Below are positions 39,066 to 47,759 of a stretch of DNA of 64,000 nt, one piece after another. Below the pieces are notes generated by a model. The model was not told the origin of the DNA, made no database searches, and was given only the letters and a program-made list of their open reading frames with translations. How positions within the stretch are numbered: the stretch's first letter is position 1; every line of letters starts with the position of its first letter. Made by a program: the position numbers and the translations under genes. Source of the DNA: Actinoallomurus sp963850195 (GTDB lineage Bacteria; Actinomycetota; Actinomycetes; Streptosporangiales; Streptosporangiaceae); contig CAWKKD010000005.1 of the NCBI GenBank assembly GCA_963850195.1, positions 1,984,001-2,048,000 on the forward strand, read 5' to 3'.

Positions 39066-40319
39066 GTGAGCGACATCCCCTTCGGGTTCAACCGCCCCGG
39101 TGAGCCCGGCGACGAGAACGAGCCCGGCAACATGCAGGACTTCGCCGCCATGTTGCATCAGTTCGCCGACATGCTGTCCAACCAGTCCGGTACCGGCGGT
39201 CCCCTGAACTGGGACCTGGCCAAGGACGTCGCCCGGCACCACGTCGTCGAGCAGGGTGACCCCTCGGTACTCGACGCCCAGCGCCGCGCGATCGTCGAGG
39301 CTTTGCGCCTGGCCGACCTGTGGCTGGACGAGACGACCACCCTCCCCGCGGGTATTCGTACCCCGCAGGCCTGGAGTCGATCCGAATGGATCGAGCACAC
39401 GCTCCCGGTGTGGTCGAAGATCTGCGACCCGGTGGCGGCGCGGATGGTCGACTCGATGGGCTCGGCGATGCCCGAGGAGATGCAGGCGATGGCCGGGCCG
39501 CTCGTCGGCATGGTCCGCCAGATGGCCGGCGCCATGGTCGGCGGCCAGGCCGGGCAGGCGCTCGGCACGCTCGCCCTCGAGGTCGTCGGCTCCGCCGACG
39601 TCGGCCTGCCGCTCGCCCCCGATGGCGTCGGAGCCCTGCTCCCGTCGGGTGTGAAGGCGTTCGGTGAGGGCCTGGAGGTCGCCGAGGACGAGGTTCGCGT
39701 CTACCTCGCGCTGCGCGAGGCCGCCCACCAGCGGCTCTTCGGCCACGTGCCCTGGCTGCGCGCGCACCTGCTCAGCGCGGTCGAGGACTACGCGAGCGGG
39801 ATCACCGTCGACATGTCCAAGATCGAAGAGGCGGTCTCCGGGCTCGACCTCAGCGATCCGGAGGCGCTCCAGCAGGCACTCGGCGGCGAGCTGTCCCTCA
39901 CGCCCGAAGAGACGCCGCGGCAGAAGGCTGCCCTTTCCCGCCTCGAGACCGTGCTCGCCCTGGTCGAAGGCTGGGTCGACACGGTCGTCAACGCCGCCGC
40001 CTCCCAGCGGCTGCCGTCGTCCGTCAAGCTCGCCGAGGCCGTACGCCGGCGGCGTGCGACCGGCGGTCCGGCGGAGCGTACGTTCGCCACGCTGGTCGGC
40101 CTGGAGCTGCGGCCCCGCCGGCTACGCGAGGCGGCCGCCCTGTGGGTGGCTCTCGGAGAGGCACGCGGCAACGACGGGCGGGACGCCGTGTGGGCGCACC
40201 CCGACCTCATGCCGACCGCCTCGGACCTGGACGACCCTCAGTCGTTCATCGAGGGCAAGGGCGACGACCTGGACATCTCCCAGCTGACGGACGAGCCGAA
40301 CGACGAGTCGGATTCGTGA
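39066..40319 (+). CDS. DUF2342-type zinc-dependent metalloprotease-like protein
   Basis: 417 aa. Conserved blocks QAWSRSEWIEHTLPVWSKIC, MAGAMVGGQAGQALGTLALE, FGEGLEVAEDEVRVYLALRE and EAAHQRLFGHVPWLRAHLL, the last occupying the metal-binding helix (E-x2-H type). The family (TIGR03624/Rv3195-like) is annotated as putative hydrolase or zinc metalloprotease; activity is unproven. GTG start with GAGG. A Nudix gene overlaps its stop codon. Confidence 0.87.
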   Translation: MSDIPFGFNRPGEPGDENEPGNMQDFAAMLHQFADMLSNQSGTGGPLNWDLAKDVARHHVVEQGDPSVLDAQRRAIVEALRLADLWLDETTTLPAGIRTPQAWSRSEWIEHTLPVWSKICDPVAARMVDSMGSAMPEEMQAMAGPLVGMVRQMAGAMVGGQAGQALGTLALEVVGSADVGLPLAPDGVGALLPSGVKAFGEGLEVAEDEVRVYLALREAAHQRLFGHVPWLRAHLLSAVEDYASGITVDMSKIEEAVSGLDLSDPEALQQALGGELSLTPEETPRQKAALSRLETVLALVEGWVDTVVNAAASQRLPSSVKLAEAVRRRRATGGPAERTFATLVGLELRPRRLREAAALWVALGEARGNDGRDAVWAHPDLMPTASDLDDPQSFIEGKGDDLDISQLTDEPNDESDS

Positions 40320-40870
40320 GCGAAGGCCTCCACGCGGACGCGCTCCGCGTCCTGTCGGGCTGGGCGCCTTCCGACCCCTCGCAGGACGCGCTGCGCCACG
40401 ATTTCATCGCCCACCTACGGGCGCATGAGAACGGCATGTACCTCGACTGCGTCGCCGGTCACCTGACCGCGAGCGTCGCCGTACTCGACGCCGACGGCTC
40501 GCAGGTCCTGCTGACCCTGCACCGCAAGGCCAAGCTGTGGCTCCAGCTCGGCGGCCACTGCGAGCCCGGCGACACGACCCTGGCCTCCAGCGCCCTGCGC
40601 GAGGCCGTCGAGGAGTCCGGCATCGAAGGCCTCCGGCTGCTGCCCGGCCCGGTCCGCATCGACCGCCACCGCGTCTGGTGCCACGGCGGCTCGTACCACC
40701 TGGACGTCCAGTACACCGCCGTCGCCCCACGAGGCGCGACCGCGGTGATCAGCGACGAGTCCGAGGACCTGGGCTGGTTCCCCCTGGACGCCCTCCCCGA
40801 CCCGACCGACGACCCGCTACGCCACCTCGTACACGGCAGCCGCGCCGCCTACGCCGCCCACGGCCGGTGA
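40316..40870 (+). CDS. Nudix hydrolase
   Basis: 184 aa. Nudix box GHCEPGDTTLASSALREAVEESGI (about residues 76-99) is canonical. GTG start overlaps the upstream stop (GTGA), so translation is coupled to the DUF2342 gene. Substrate unknown. Confidence 0.9.
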   Translation: MSEGLHADALRVLSGWAPSDPSQDALRHDFIAHLRAHENGMYLDCVAGHLTASVAVLDADGSQVLLTLHRKAKLWLQLGGHCEPGDTTLASSALREAVEESGIEGLRLLPGPVRIDRHRVWCHGGSYHLDVQYTAVAPRGATAVISDESEDLGWFPLDALPDPTDDPLRHLVHGSRAAYAAHGR

Positions 40871-40899
40871 TGACGAGCGTGTCCGCCGCATAGGACGAC

Positions 40900-42564
40900 A
40901 TGGTGTTTTTCACTGAGGATGACCTGCGTGCGCTCGCAGGGCCGCGTTCCTTCGGCAGGGCACGGGACTATCTGGACGCGGTCGATGAGCTTGAGATCGG
41001 GACCGACCATGTCACCGCCACGGTCTACGGAAGCGCCGACTACGACGTCAGCCTCACGGCGGACTCGGCGACGGCACTGTCCGGGGAGTGCGACTGCCCC
41101 TTCGGGCAAGACGGCAACTTCTGCAAACACTGCGTCGCGGTCGGCCTGGTCGTACTGAGCAGGAAGGCCGAGCCGGCAGAGACGAATGCCGGTCGAGGCG
41201 AGCGGCTGGAGTCGTGGTTGACGGGACTGTCGCGCGATGAGCTACTCGCGCTGCTACGGGAACAGCTCGCCGAGGACAAGAACCTGCGCCGCCGTCTGGA
41301 GACCCGGGCGGCGGCCGGTCACACCATCGCCGGCGGCGATGTCGCCGCCCTGCGGGCACGCGTCGCGGACCTGTTCGACACCCGCCGTTTCAGCCGGTAC
41401 GGCTACGTCGAGCCCCCCGACGCCTCGGCGTTCGCGTCGCAGGCGCGGGAGGCTGTGGCGGTGCTGCGGTCGCTGACCACGGCCGGGCACGCGCCGCAGA
41501 CGGTGACGCTCGCCCGAGAGTCGATCAGGCTGCTCGGCGAGGTTTACGAGGAGATCGATGACTCGTCGGGGATGGTCTCCGACGTCGCGGCCGGCATCGA
41601 ACTGGCGCATCGGGAGGCCTGCGACGCCTCCGGCGCGGATCCACTGGACGTCGCCGAGTGGCTGGCGGAGCACACGCTGGGCGCGTACTCGCACCTCCCC
41701 GAGCTGGAGTTCGGTGACTACCGGGACCTGCTGGGCGAGGCGGGACGGGTACGGTTCCGCGAGCTGATAGCCGAGGCGTACCGTCGCAACCCGTCCGGAT
41801 GGACCGAGAAGTACCTGATGGGAGAGATTCTCCGCGCGGAGAATGACGTGGATGCGCTGGTCGCGGTCCTCGCCGCGGATCTCGCCCCACACGGCGCGAC
41901 CCACCTGACCATCGCCGAGGAGCTCGACGCGGCGGGCCGGAGCGCCGACGCCCTGATGTGGGCGGAGCGCGGGCTGCGGGACATCGCCGACACCTCGTAC
42001 GTCGATGGCCGGCTGGTGGACTACGTGGCCGGCCGGTACGAGCAGGCCGGCCGGAGCGCCGACGCCCTGGCCGTACGCCGGCAGCGGTTCCGGGCGTCCC
42101 TCACCCTGGCCGACTACCAGAAGCTGCGCTCCGCCACGCGTGGCGCCGGATGCTGGGAGGCCGAACGCGCCGTGGCGTTGGAGCTGTTGACGGACGTACC
42201 GGCCGGGCCGGCTCACGGCCCGACGGTGCTGGTCGATGTTCTGATCGACGACGGGGAGATCGACGCCGCGTGGCGAGCCGCGAAGGACAGGGCGGATCCG
42301 CGGCAGTGGCTGACCCTCGCGAGCCTGGTACGCGACGAACGCCCCGCCGACGCGCTGGAGGTGTACCGGCAGGCCATCGAGCCCCTCAAACAGATCACCG
42401 GGGACCGGAACTATCAGGAGATCGCCTCGTTGCTCCTCCTCGCTCGCGACTGCCATCGCGCGCTGGGGACCGAGGCCGAGTTCACCGCGTACGCCACCGC
42501 CTTGCGTTCCGACCAGCGGCGCAAGCGGAATCTGATGAAAATTCTCGACCAGCACGGCCTTTGA
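40900..42564 (+). CDS. SWIM zinc-finger protein with helical-repeat C-terminus
   Basis: 554 aa. The SWIM motif CDCPFGQDGNFCKHCVAV (CxCxnCxH) is at about residues 64-81. The rest is helical with TPR-like units (AEELDAAGRSADALMWAERG; GRYEQAGRSADALAVRRQRF). SWIM domains bind DNA or proteins; this architecture is common in actinomycetes but its function is unknown. ATG start with AGGA. Confidence 0.85.
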   Translation: MVFFTEDDLRALAGPRSFGRARDYLDAVDELEIGTDHVTATVYGSADYDVSLTADSATALSGECDCPFGQDGNFCKHCVAVGLVVLSRKAEPAETNAGRGERLESWLTGLSRDELLALLREQLAEDKNLRRRLETRAAAGHTIAGGDVAALRARVADLFDTRRFSRYGYVEPPDASAFASQAREAVAVLRSLTTAGHAPQTVTLARESIRLLGEVYEEIDDSSGMVSDVAAGIELAHREACDASGADPLDVAEWLAEHTLGAYSHLPELEFGDYRDLLGEAGRVRFRELIAEAYRRNPSGWTEKYLMGEILRAENDVDALVAVLAADLAPHGATHLTIAEELDAAGRSADALMWAERGLRDIADTSYVDGRLVDYVAGRYEQAGRSADALAVRRQRFRASLTLADYQKLRSATRGAGCWEAERAVALELLTDVPAGPAHGPTVLVDVLIDDGEIDAAWRAAKDRADPRQWLTLASLVRDERPADALEVYRQAIEPLKQITGDRNYQEIASLLLLARDCHRALGTEAEFTAYATALRSDQRRKRNLMKILDQHGL

Positions 42565-42716
42565 GGTTCGCTGAGATTCCGCGGCGTCGCGCCCTCCTGG
42601 CGGCCCTTGAAACGGGTCGTTCGCCGGACGCTCTTCGGTCGTGACCGAAAGTCACGCTCCCTTTTCAATGGGTTAGCATCCGAAGTCGGCATTCATGGCG
42701 AGATGGAGGAATCGGC

Positions 42717-43520
42717 ATGGAAGATGAGGAGATTTCGGCCGCCGACCTACGTACGGACCGGGGCACTCCGGCGCGTATGTACGACTACTACCTGGGCGGA
42801 TCCCACAACTTCGCCGCGGATCGAGAGGCGGCCGAGCGGGTGCTGAGCGCAGCACCGGAGATCCGGCTCATCGCGCGGGAGAACCGCGCGTTCCTCGGCC
42901 GGGCGGTGCGGTTCCTCGCCGCCGAGGCCGGGATCCGGCAGTTCATCGACCTCGGCGCCGGGCTGCCGACACGAGGGGTCGTCCACGAGATCGCGGGGCC
43001 CGGCGTCCGCGTCGTCTACGTCGACAACGATCCGCTGGTCCACGCGCACGCACGGACCCTGCTGACCGACGACGGCACCACCGCCCTCATCGACGCCGAC
43101 ATGCGCGAGCCCCGGCAGGTTCTCGGCCATCCGGATCTGCGGCGGCTCATCGACCTCGACGAGCCGGTCGCCGTCATGTTCATGGCGGTGCTCCACTTCG
43201 TCACCGACGCGCAGGACCCGTACGGCATCGTCGCGGCCTACCGGGACGCCACCGCGCCCGGTAGCCACGTGGCGATCTCCCACATCACGATGCCGGAGTC
43301 GAACCCGGAGGCCGCCGACCGCGCGATCGGCGTGTACGCCGCGAGCGCGACCTCACCGGCCGTACTGCGCTCGCCGAAGGAGGTCACGTCCCTCTTCGAC
43401 GGGTACGACGTGGTCGACCCCGGCGTCGTGTATGTCCCGCAGTGGCGCCCCGGTGACCGCGACTCCCTGCCGGACCCCGACTCGGTGTGGATTCACGGCG
43501 GGGTCGGCCGCAGGAGCTGA
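42717..43520 (+). CDS. SAM-dependent methyltransferase, PF04672 type
   Basis: 267 aa. TPARMYDYYLGGSHNFAADR at the N-terminus and QFIDLGAGLPTRGVVHEIA (SAM loop) are signatures of this actinomycete-expanded family. YVDNDPLV, then VMFMAVLHFV. ATG with GGAGG. The family is probably involved in small-molecule modification, but no substrate is known. Confidence 0.93.
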   Translation: MEDEEISAADLRTDRGTPARMYDYYLGGSHNFAADREAAERVLSAAPEIRLIARENRAFLGRAVRFLAAEAGIRQFIDLGAGLPTRGVVHEIAGPGVRVVYVDNDPLVHAHARTLLTDDGTTALIDADMREPRQVLGHPDLRRLIDLDEPVAVMFMAVLHFVTDAQDPYGIVAAYRDATAPGSHVAISHITMPESNPEAADRAIGVYAASATSPAVLRSPKEVTSLFDGYDVVDPGVVYVPQWRPGDRDSLPDPDSVWIHGGVGRRS

Positions 43521-43533
43521 CCGTGGAACCGGG

Positions 43534-44586
43534 TCAGACCACGAGGCCTCGGCCGGTGATCAGGGGGAGGTCCAGGGCGGTGCGGAGGCCGGGTTCGGCG
43601 CGGATGATCGTGGGGACGGCGTTGACCAGGCGCATGGCGGTGGCCTTCAGGCCGGCGGTGTTGTGGTCGCCGTCTCCGACGAGAAGCTGCAGGTCGACGG
43701 TGTAGTTCGGTTCGCCGGTCACTTCGACGCGGTAGCAGCTCACGCCCGCTGGCTGGGGCCAGTCCGGGGCGAGGTCGGCGCGTAGACGGGTCACGTGCTC
43801 CAGCACGATGACCGCCTGGCCCCCGCGCATGCCGCGGAGTTCGAAGCGGAGTGCCGCCGCCGTACCTTCGGCGATCTCGCCCGCCGACACCGTGAAGGTC
43901 TCCGGTGCGGGCAGGCGGGTGTGCCATTCCTCGATGCCGTCCAGTGTCACGTCGAGCCCGGCGGCGAGCTGGCGTACGACGCTGCCCCAGGCCAGGGTGA
44001 GGACGCTCGGCTGCAGGAGCATCGGCGTCTCGTCCATGGGGCGGCCGAAGCCCATGATGTCGAACAGCACGGTGGCCTGGTGGTACGTCGCGTAGTCGAC
44101 GATCTCCATGCAGCGGACCTGGGTGATGCGTTCGCTGATGCCGGTGATGGTGAGCGGCAGCCAGTCGTTGGCGAAGCCGGGGTCGATGCCGTTGACCCAG
44201 ATCGAGGCGCCGCCGTCGAGCGCGGCCCGATGGATCGGGGCGCCGATGGCCTCGTCGGGGAACTGCAGGAAGACCGGGCTGCTGGAGACCACGTTCACGC
44301 CCGCGCGCAGGATCGTCTCGAGGTCGTCGAGGGCCTCGTCAAGGCGTACGTCGGCCATCGCGGTGTAGACGACGCAGTCCGGGCGCAGGGCGAGGACTTC
44401 GGCGGTTTCGTCGGTAGCGATCACGCCGAGCGGTTCCAAGCCGGCGAGCGCGCCGGCATCGCGGCCGACCTTCGCCGGGTTCGCGACGCGTACGCCGACG
44501 AGTTCGAGGTCGGGACGGGCGTGGATGCCGGCGAGCGCGTTGCGGCCGACGTTGCCGGTGCCCCACAGCACCACGCGGTACGTCAC
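43534..44586 (-). CDS. DapB-like NAD(P)-dependent oxidoreductase
   Basis: 350 aa. N-terminal Rossmann YRVVLWGTGNVGRNALAGI and VVYTAMADVRLDEAL; a family near dihydrodipicolinate reductase/amine dehydrogenases that is often linked to steroid or cholesterol-type catabolic clusters. GTG with AGGAGGGG. It starts 10 nt after the SDR gene (minus strand), so the two are one transcript. Substrate unknown. Confidence 0.82.
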   Translation of the reverse strand: MTYRVVLWGTGNVGRNALAGIHARPDLELVGVRVANPAKVGRDAGALAGLEPLGVIATDETAEVLALRPDCVVYTAMADVRLDEALDDLETILRAGVNVVSSSPVFLQFPDEAIGAPIHRAALDGGASIWVNGIDPGFANDWLPLTITGISERITQVRCMEIVDYATYHQATVLFDIMGFGRPMDETPMLLQPSVLTLAWGSVVRQLAAGLDVTLDGIEEWHTRLPAPETFTVSAGEIAEGTAAALRFELRGMRGGQAVIVLEHVTRLRADLAPDWPQPAGVSCYRVEVTGEPNYTVDLQLLVGDGDHNTAGLKATAMRLVNAVPTIIRAEPGLRTALDLPLITGRGLVV

Positions 44587-44596
44587 GGGTCCCCTC

Positions 44597-45376
44597 CTAC
44601 AGGTCGGGCAGGCCCAGGTCGAGGTTGGGCTGGTCGGTGCCGCCGTCGACCTCGAGTACGCGCCCGGTGACGAACGCGCCCGCCGAGGAGGCCAGGTAGA
44701 GCACCGTGGCGGCGATCTCGTCGGGGTCGCCGATGCGCCGCAGCGGCGTCTTGTCCTCCATCTGCGTCCGCAGCTCGTCGTTGGTCGTGACGATCTCCAG
44801 GGCGGAGGTCGCCACCGAACCGGACGCGATCGCGTTGACCCGGATGCGCGGCGCAAGATCGCGGGCCGCCAGCCTCGTGTAGTGCGCGAGCGCCGCCTTC
44901 GCGGTCCCGTACGCGAGGAAGCCGCGCCCGGTGACGCGGCCCATGACCGAGGAGATGTTGACCACCGAGCCCTCGGCCATCAGCGGGACCGCGGCACGGG
45001 TCAGCGCGTGCGCGATGCCGACGTTGAAATGGAAGGCCTCGGCCAGGTACTCGTCGGTCGTGTCGAGGAACGCCTGGGGCATCGTGCCGCCGACGTTGTT
45101 GACGACGATGTCGAGCCGGCCGAAGGCGTCGTACGCGGCCTGCGCGAGCCCGGTGGCGACGGTCAGGTCGGTTAGGTCGGCGGGCGCGACGACGGCACGC
45201 CGCCCGGCCGCCTCGATCCGGCCTGCGACCTCACGGAGTTGATCCTCACTGCGCGCGGAGACGAGCACGTCGGCGCCCGCCTCGGCGAGCGCCACGGCGG
45301 TGGCGGCGCCGATCCCCCGCCCTGCGCCGGTCACGATCGCGGCCAGTCCGGTGACGCGGAAGCGGTCCAGGATCAC
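44597..45376 (-). CDS. SDR family oxidoreductase
   Basis: 259 aa, classical SDR. TGAGRGIGAATAVALAEAGA (cofactor loop), NNVGG, and catalytic Ser-Tyr-Lys as ISSVMGR ... YGTAKAAL. C-terminal GRVLEVDGGTDQPNLDLGLP resembles 7-alpha-hydroxysteroid dehydrogenase-like actinobacterial enzymes. First gene of a two-gene unit with the DapB-like oxidoreductase. Confidence 0.9.
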   Translation of the reverse strand: MILDRFRVTGLAAIVTGAGRGIGAATAVALAEAGADVLVSARSEDQLREVAGRIEAAGRRAVVAPADLTDLTVATGLAQAAYDAFGRLDIVVNNVGGTMPQAFLDTTDEYLAEAFHFNVGIAHALTRAAVPLMAEGSVVNISSVMGRVTGRGFLAYGTAKAALAHYTRLAARDLAPRIRVNAIASGSVATSALEIVTTNDELRTQMEDKTPLRRIGDPDEIAATVLYLASSAGAFVTGRVLEVDGGTDQPNLDLGLPDL

Positions 45377-45806
45377 CTGCCGAGCGTAAGTCGGCCCGCG
45401 ATGCGGATCAAGGGATCCGTCGCAGGCGACGAGGTCGGGCCCTTCCGTGGGTGGTGGGCGTGGTCACGGCCCGGATGGCAAGGATTGGAAGTACGTGGGT
45501 GACACGGGCGGGGGCATCTGCGACGAGATGCCCGTGCCCCTCGTGAAGGCCCTCGGTGAGGAGTGCGGCGGCGAGGCCGTCAACTGACGAGTCGCGCGCG
45601 CCCGGGTCAGCCCCGAGGATCTCGAGGGCCGGTTGCGCCAGATCACCCACCAGCTCCGACTCGACCCCATCGATCTCCCGACCCTGGCCACATGGCCCGC
45701 AACGCCGGCCGGAAGGGCTTGGCGGCCCAGCTGAACCGGCTCTCGTAGTCCGCATTCCCCTTGGAATGGTGGAAGATTGCCGGAAGACGACCTGGAGGCT
45801 GAACGC
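45377..45806. other. 430-bp region with no supported gene
   Basis: Open frames exist on both strands, but none has a ribosome site, recognisable family or consistent codon bias. Short plus-strand peptides such as MARNAGRKGLAAQLNRLS (from 45691) may be fragments of a lost gene. Nothing firm is seen. Confidence 0.4.
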
Positions 45807-46538
45807 GTGAACTCTTCGTTTCCCATCGTTCCGTCCGGTTCCGCGCGACCGGCCAGGCGCGGCAGCGGATTGGTGCCACATCAGACCGGAGCGGCGCCGA
45901 TTCACCAAGCCGGGAACATGGGTCTCAGCAACGACGAGAAACTCCGCAGTGAGTGCTGGGAGATCATCGGCGTACGCACCCGGCAACGGGTGAACGAACT
46001 CGCCGGCGACGTCATCGAATGGTTCGCGGCGCGGGAGCCGTCCAGCTTGGACGGCCGTTCGTACGCCGTCGTCTTCGGCGACAAAGGCCTGAGTATCGCC
46101 GAACCCCGGATCAATACCGAGCACCGCCCGGTCTACAGCGTCTCCGCGTTCGAATTCGCCCCCGGGTCATTGCGGCACATGAAGGTGGACCACCGGCCAC
46201 CGCCGTACACGGCCACGGCGTCATCCGGTGCCGGCCCGGCGAAGAGCGCGGACCTCGGGCTGAATTCCCGTGCCCAGGGACTGCTCGGAAACCTTCCGCC
46301 GCGCGCCCAGGAGCTCCTTCAGACCCCATTCACGACCGGGCAGCCGGTGCTGCGCTGCGACTGGTCGTACGAGGGATTCGAGAACCGGCTCGACATGTTC
46401 ATGCTCTATCTGGCGGGAGCGAAAGACGTGACGGTCGCCACGGGCACCAAGGTGATCCCGGCCGGCCATACGTCCGCGACCGCGCACTGGTCACTCACGT
46501 GCTACCGGGCTTCCGTGGCACGCCGGATCGGGAAATAG
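45807..46538 (+). CDS. Hypothetical protein
   Basis: 243 aa. No known domain recognised. GTG at 45807 has GGAGG at 8 nt. A central Gly/Ser/Ala/Pro-rich linker (TATASSGAGPAKSADLG) joins an N-terminal alpha/beta segment (ECWEIIGVRTRQRVNELAGD ... YAVVFGDKGLSIAEP) and a C-terminal one (QPVLRCDWSYEGFENRLDMF). The J-domain gene begins 8 nt after the stop, suggesting an operon. Confidence 0.65.
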   Translation: MNSSFPIVPSGSARPARRGSGLVPHQTGAAPIHQAGNMGLSNDEKLRSECWEIIGVRTRQRVNELAGDVIEWFAAREPSSLDGRSYAVVFGDKGLSIAEPRINTEHRPVYSVSAFEFAPGSLRHMKVDHRPPPYTATASSGAGPAKSADLGLNSRAQGLLGNLPPRAQELLQTPFTTGQPVLRCDWSYEGFENRLDMFMLYLAGAKDVTVATGTKVIPAGHTSATAHWSLTCYRASVARRIGK

Positions 46539-46546
46539 CGGTCATC

Positions 46547-47083
46547 GTGGAGTTCGCCGAACTCGACGGCCACGACGCGTACGACCTGCTCGGCGTCGAT
46601 CCGGATACGCCGCGGGACGAGGTTCGACGTGCGTACCGCGCGCTCGCCAAGTCCAGTCATCCCGACCTCTTCTCCGACCCGGTCGCCAAGGCCGGGGCGG
46701 AGGAGCGCATCCGGCTGCTCAACGCCGCCCGCGAGATCCTGGTCAACCGCCGCGCCGCGTACGACGCGTTCCGATGCGCCCCGCACGACGAGCCGGCCGA
46801 AGCCGAGGTCATCGACGATCCCTGGGACGTGGCCGAACCCGGTACGCCGGGACGCGGTCCCGCTCCCGGACCGGCGCCGTCACAGGCCTGGGCCCAGCCG
46901 CCCCCTGATCACCGGCGCATGCCGCCGCCACCGCAGTACGGATACGCGCCGGGGCCGCCGCCCGTACGCCGGACCGGTCTGCACTCACCCGGTCCCAGGA
47001 TCGTGCTGGGATGCGGGATCCTGTTCGGCGCGATCTGGCTCATCTCCCTGCTGGCGTCGGTATTCTCGGCCCTTTTCTCCTAG
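46547..47083 (+). CDS. J-domain protein with C-terminal membrane anchor
   Basis: 178 aa. J-domain at the N-terminus (DAYDLLGVDPDTPRDEVRRA; HPD motif in SSHPDLF; LLNAAREILVNRRAAYDAF), then a Pro/Gly/Gln-rich linker and a single C-terminal helix (IVLGCGILFGAIWLISLLAS). It would recruit Hsp70 (DnaK) to the membrane. GTG at 46547; the ribosome site is weak, and its nearness to the upstream stop suggests coupling. Confidence 0.85.
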   Translation: MEFAELDGHDAYDLLGVDPDTPRDEVRRAYRALAKSSHPDLFSDPVAKAGAEERIRLLNAAREILVNRRAAYDAFRCAPHDEPAEAEVIDDPWDVAEPGTPGRGPAPGPAPSQAWAQPPPDHRRMPPPPQYGYAPGPPPVRRTGLHSPGPRIVLGCGILFGAIWLISLLASVFSALFS

Positions 47084-47102
47084 GGGTAGGGCCCCGAGCC
47101 CG

Positions 47103-47717
47103 TCAGTCTTGCTCGAGCTCTCGCGGCTGCTCGCTCGCCTGTAGCCAACTGCTCATGCCCGCGAACCCGGGCATTCGCGGAAGCTCGGCCACCGGATACA
47201 CCTGGCATGCCATCGCGACCGATAACCATGGCACGCCGGGTCCGCGCAGCATGACCGGCTCGCAGTCGCTGAAGGCCAGGGTCAGCGCGAACGCGTCCGG
47301 CTCGGGGAGGAACTCGACGAGCCCGCGGTGCCAGAACGACATCCATCCGGAGCTGGTCGAGACCAGCAGCCGCGTGTTCGACAGCACCGTGCGAACGACC
47401 TGGTGCTCACGCCATTGCGGCGCCGCGCGCATTTGAGCCCGTTGACGTGCGGCGGCATTCGTCACGACGTTCGCCGCGAGCGCCGTGACAATGAAGACGG
47501 GCGGCCCGGAAACCCGGAGCGAGCGTTGCCGATAGGACTCGTTCGTGCCGTAGAAACGCGAATACTCAAGGGGTAGATCGGCGTAGGTGGTCTCGCCGGG
47601 CTGCGGTGGAATCGGCGTGGAGGCGAGCGGTTCGAGTTCGCCACCGGTGACCATGTGCCGGAACAGGTCTCCACCGGCCAGCAGACCTTGCTGATGTTCC
47701 TCAGGTCCCCACGGCAT
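47103..47717 (-). CDS. Hypothetical protein with PH-like hydrophobic core
   Basis: 204 aa. Blocks LEYSRFYGTNESYRQRSLRV, NTRLLVSTSSGWMSFWHRGL and LTLAFSDCEPVMLRGPGVPW suggest a PH-like beta domain of an actinobacterial family seen with varied neighbours. ATG with GGGGGCGA upstream. Convergent with the J-domain gene. Function unknown. Confidence 0.7.
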   Translation of the reverse strand: MPWGPEEHQQGLLAGGDLFRHMVTGGELEPLASTPIPPQPGETTYADLPLEYSRFYGTNESYRQRSLRVSGPPVFIVTALAANVVTNAAARQRAQMRAAPQWREHQVVRTVLSNTRLLVSTSSGWMSFWHRGLVEFLPEPDAFALTLAFSDCEPVMLRGPGVPWLSVAMACQVYPVAELPRMPGFAGMSSWLQASEQPRELEQD

Positions 47718-47759
47718 TGTCGCCCCCGACTGACCTATTCACGACGTCAGAAAGTGCGG

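Noticed and set aside
45408..46124. 238-residue minus-strand frame near 45.4-46.1 kb
   Set aside because: No family, partly antisense to the hypothetical gene at 45807, and no start signal.
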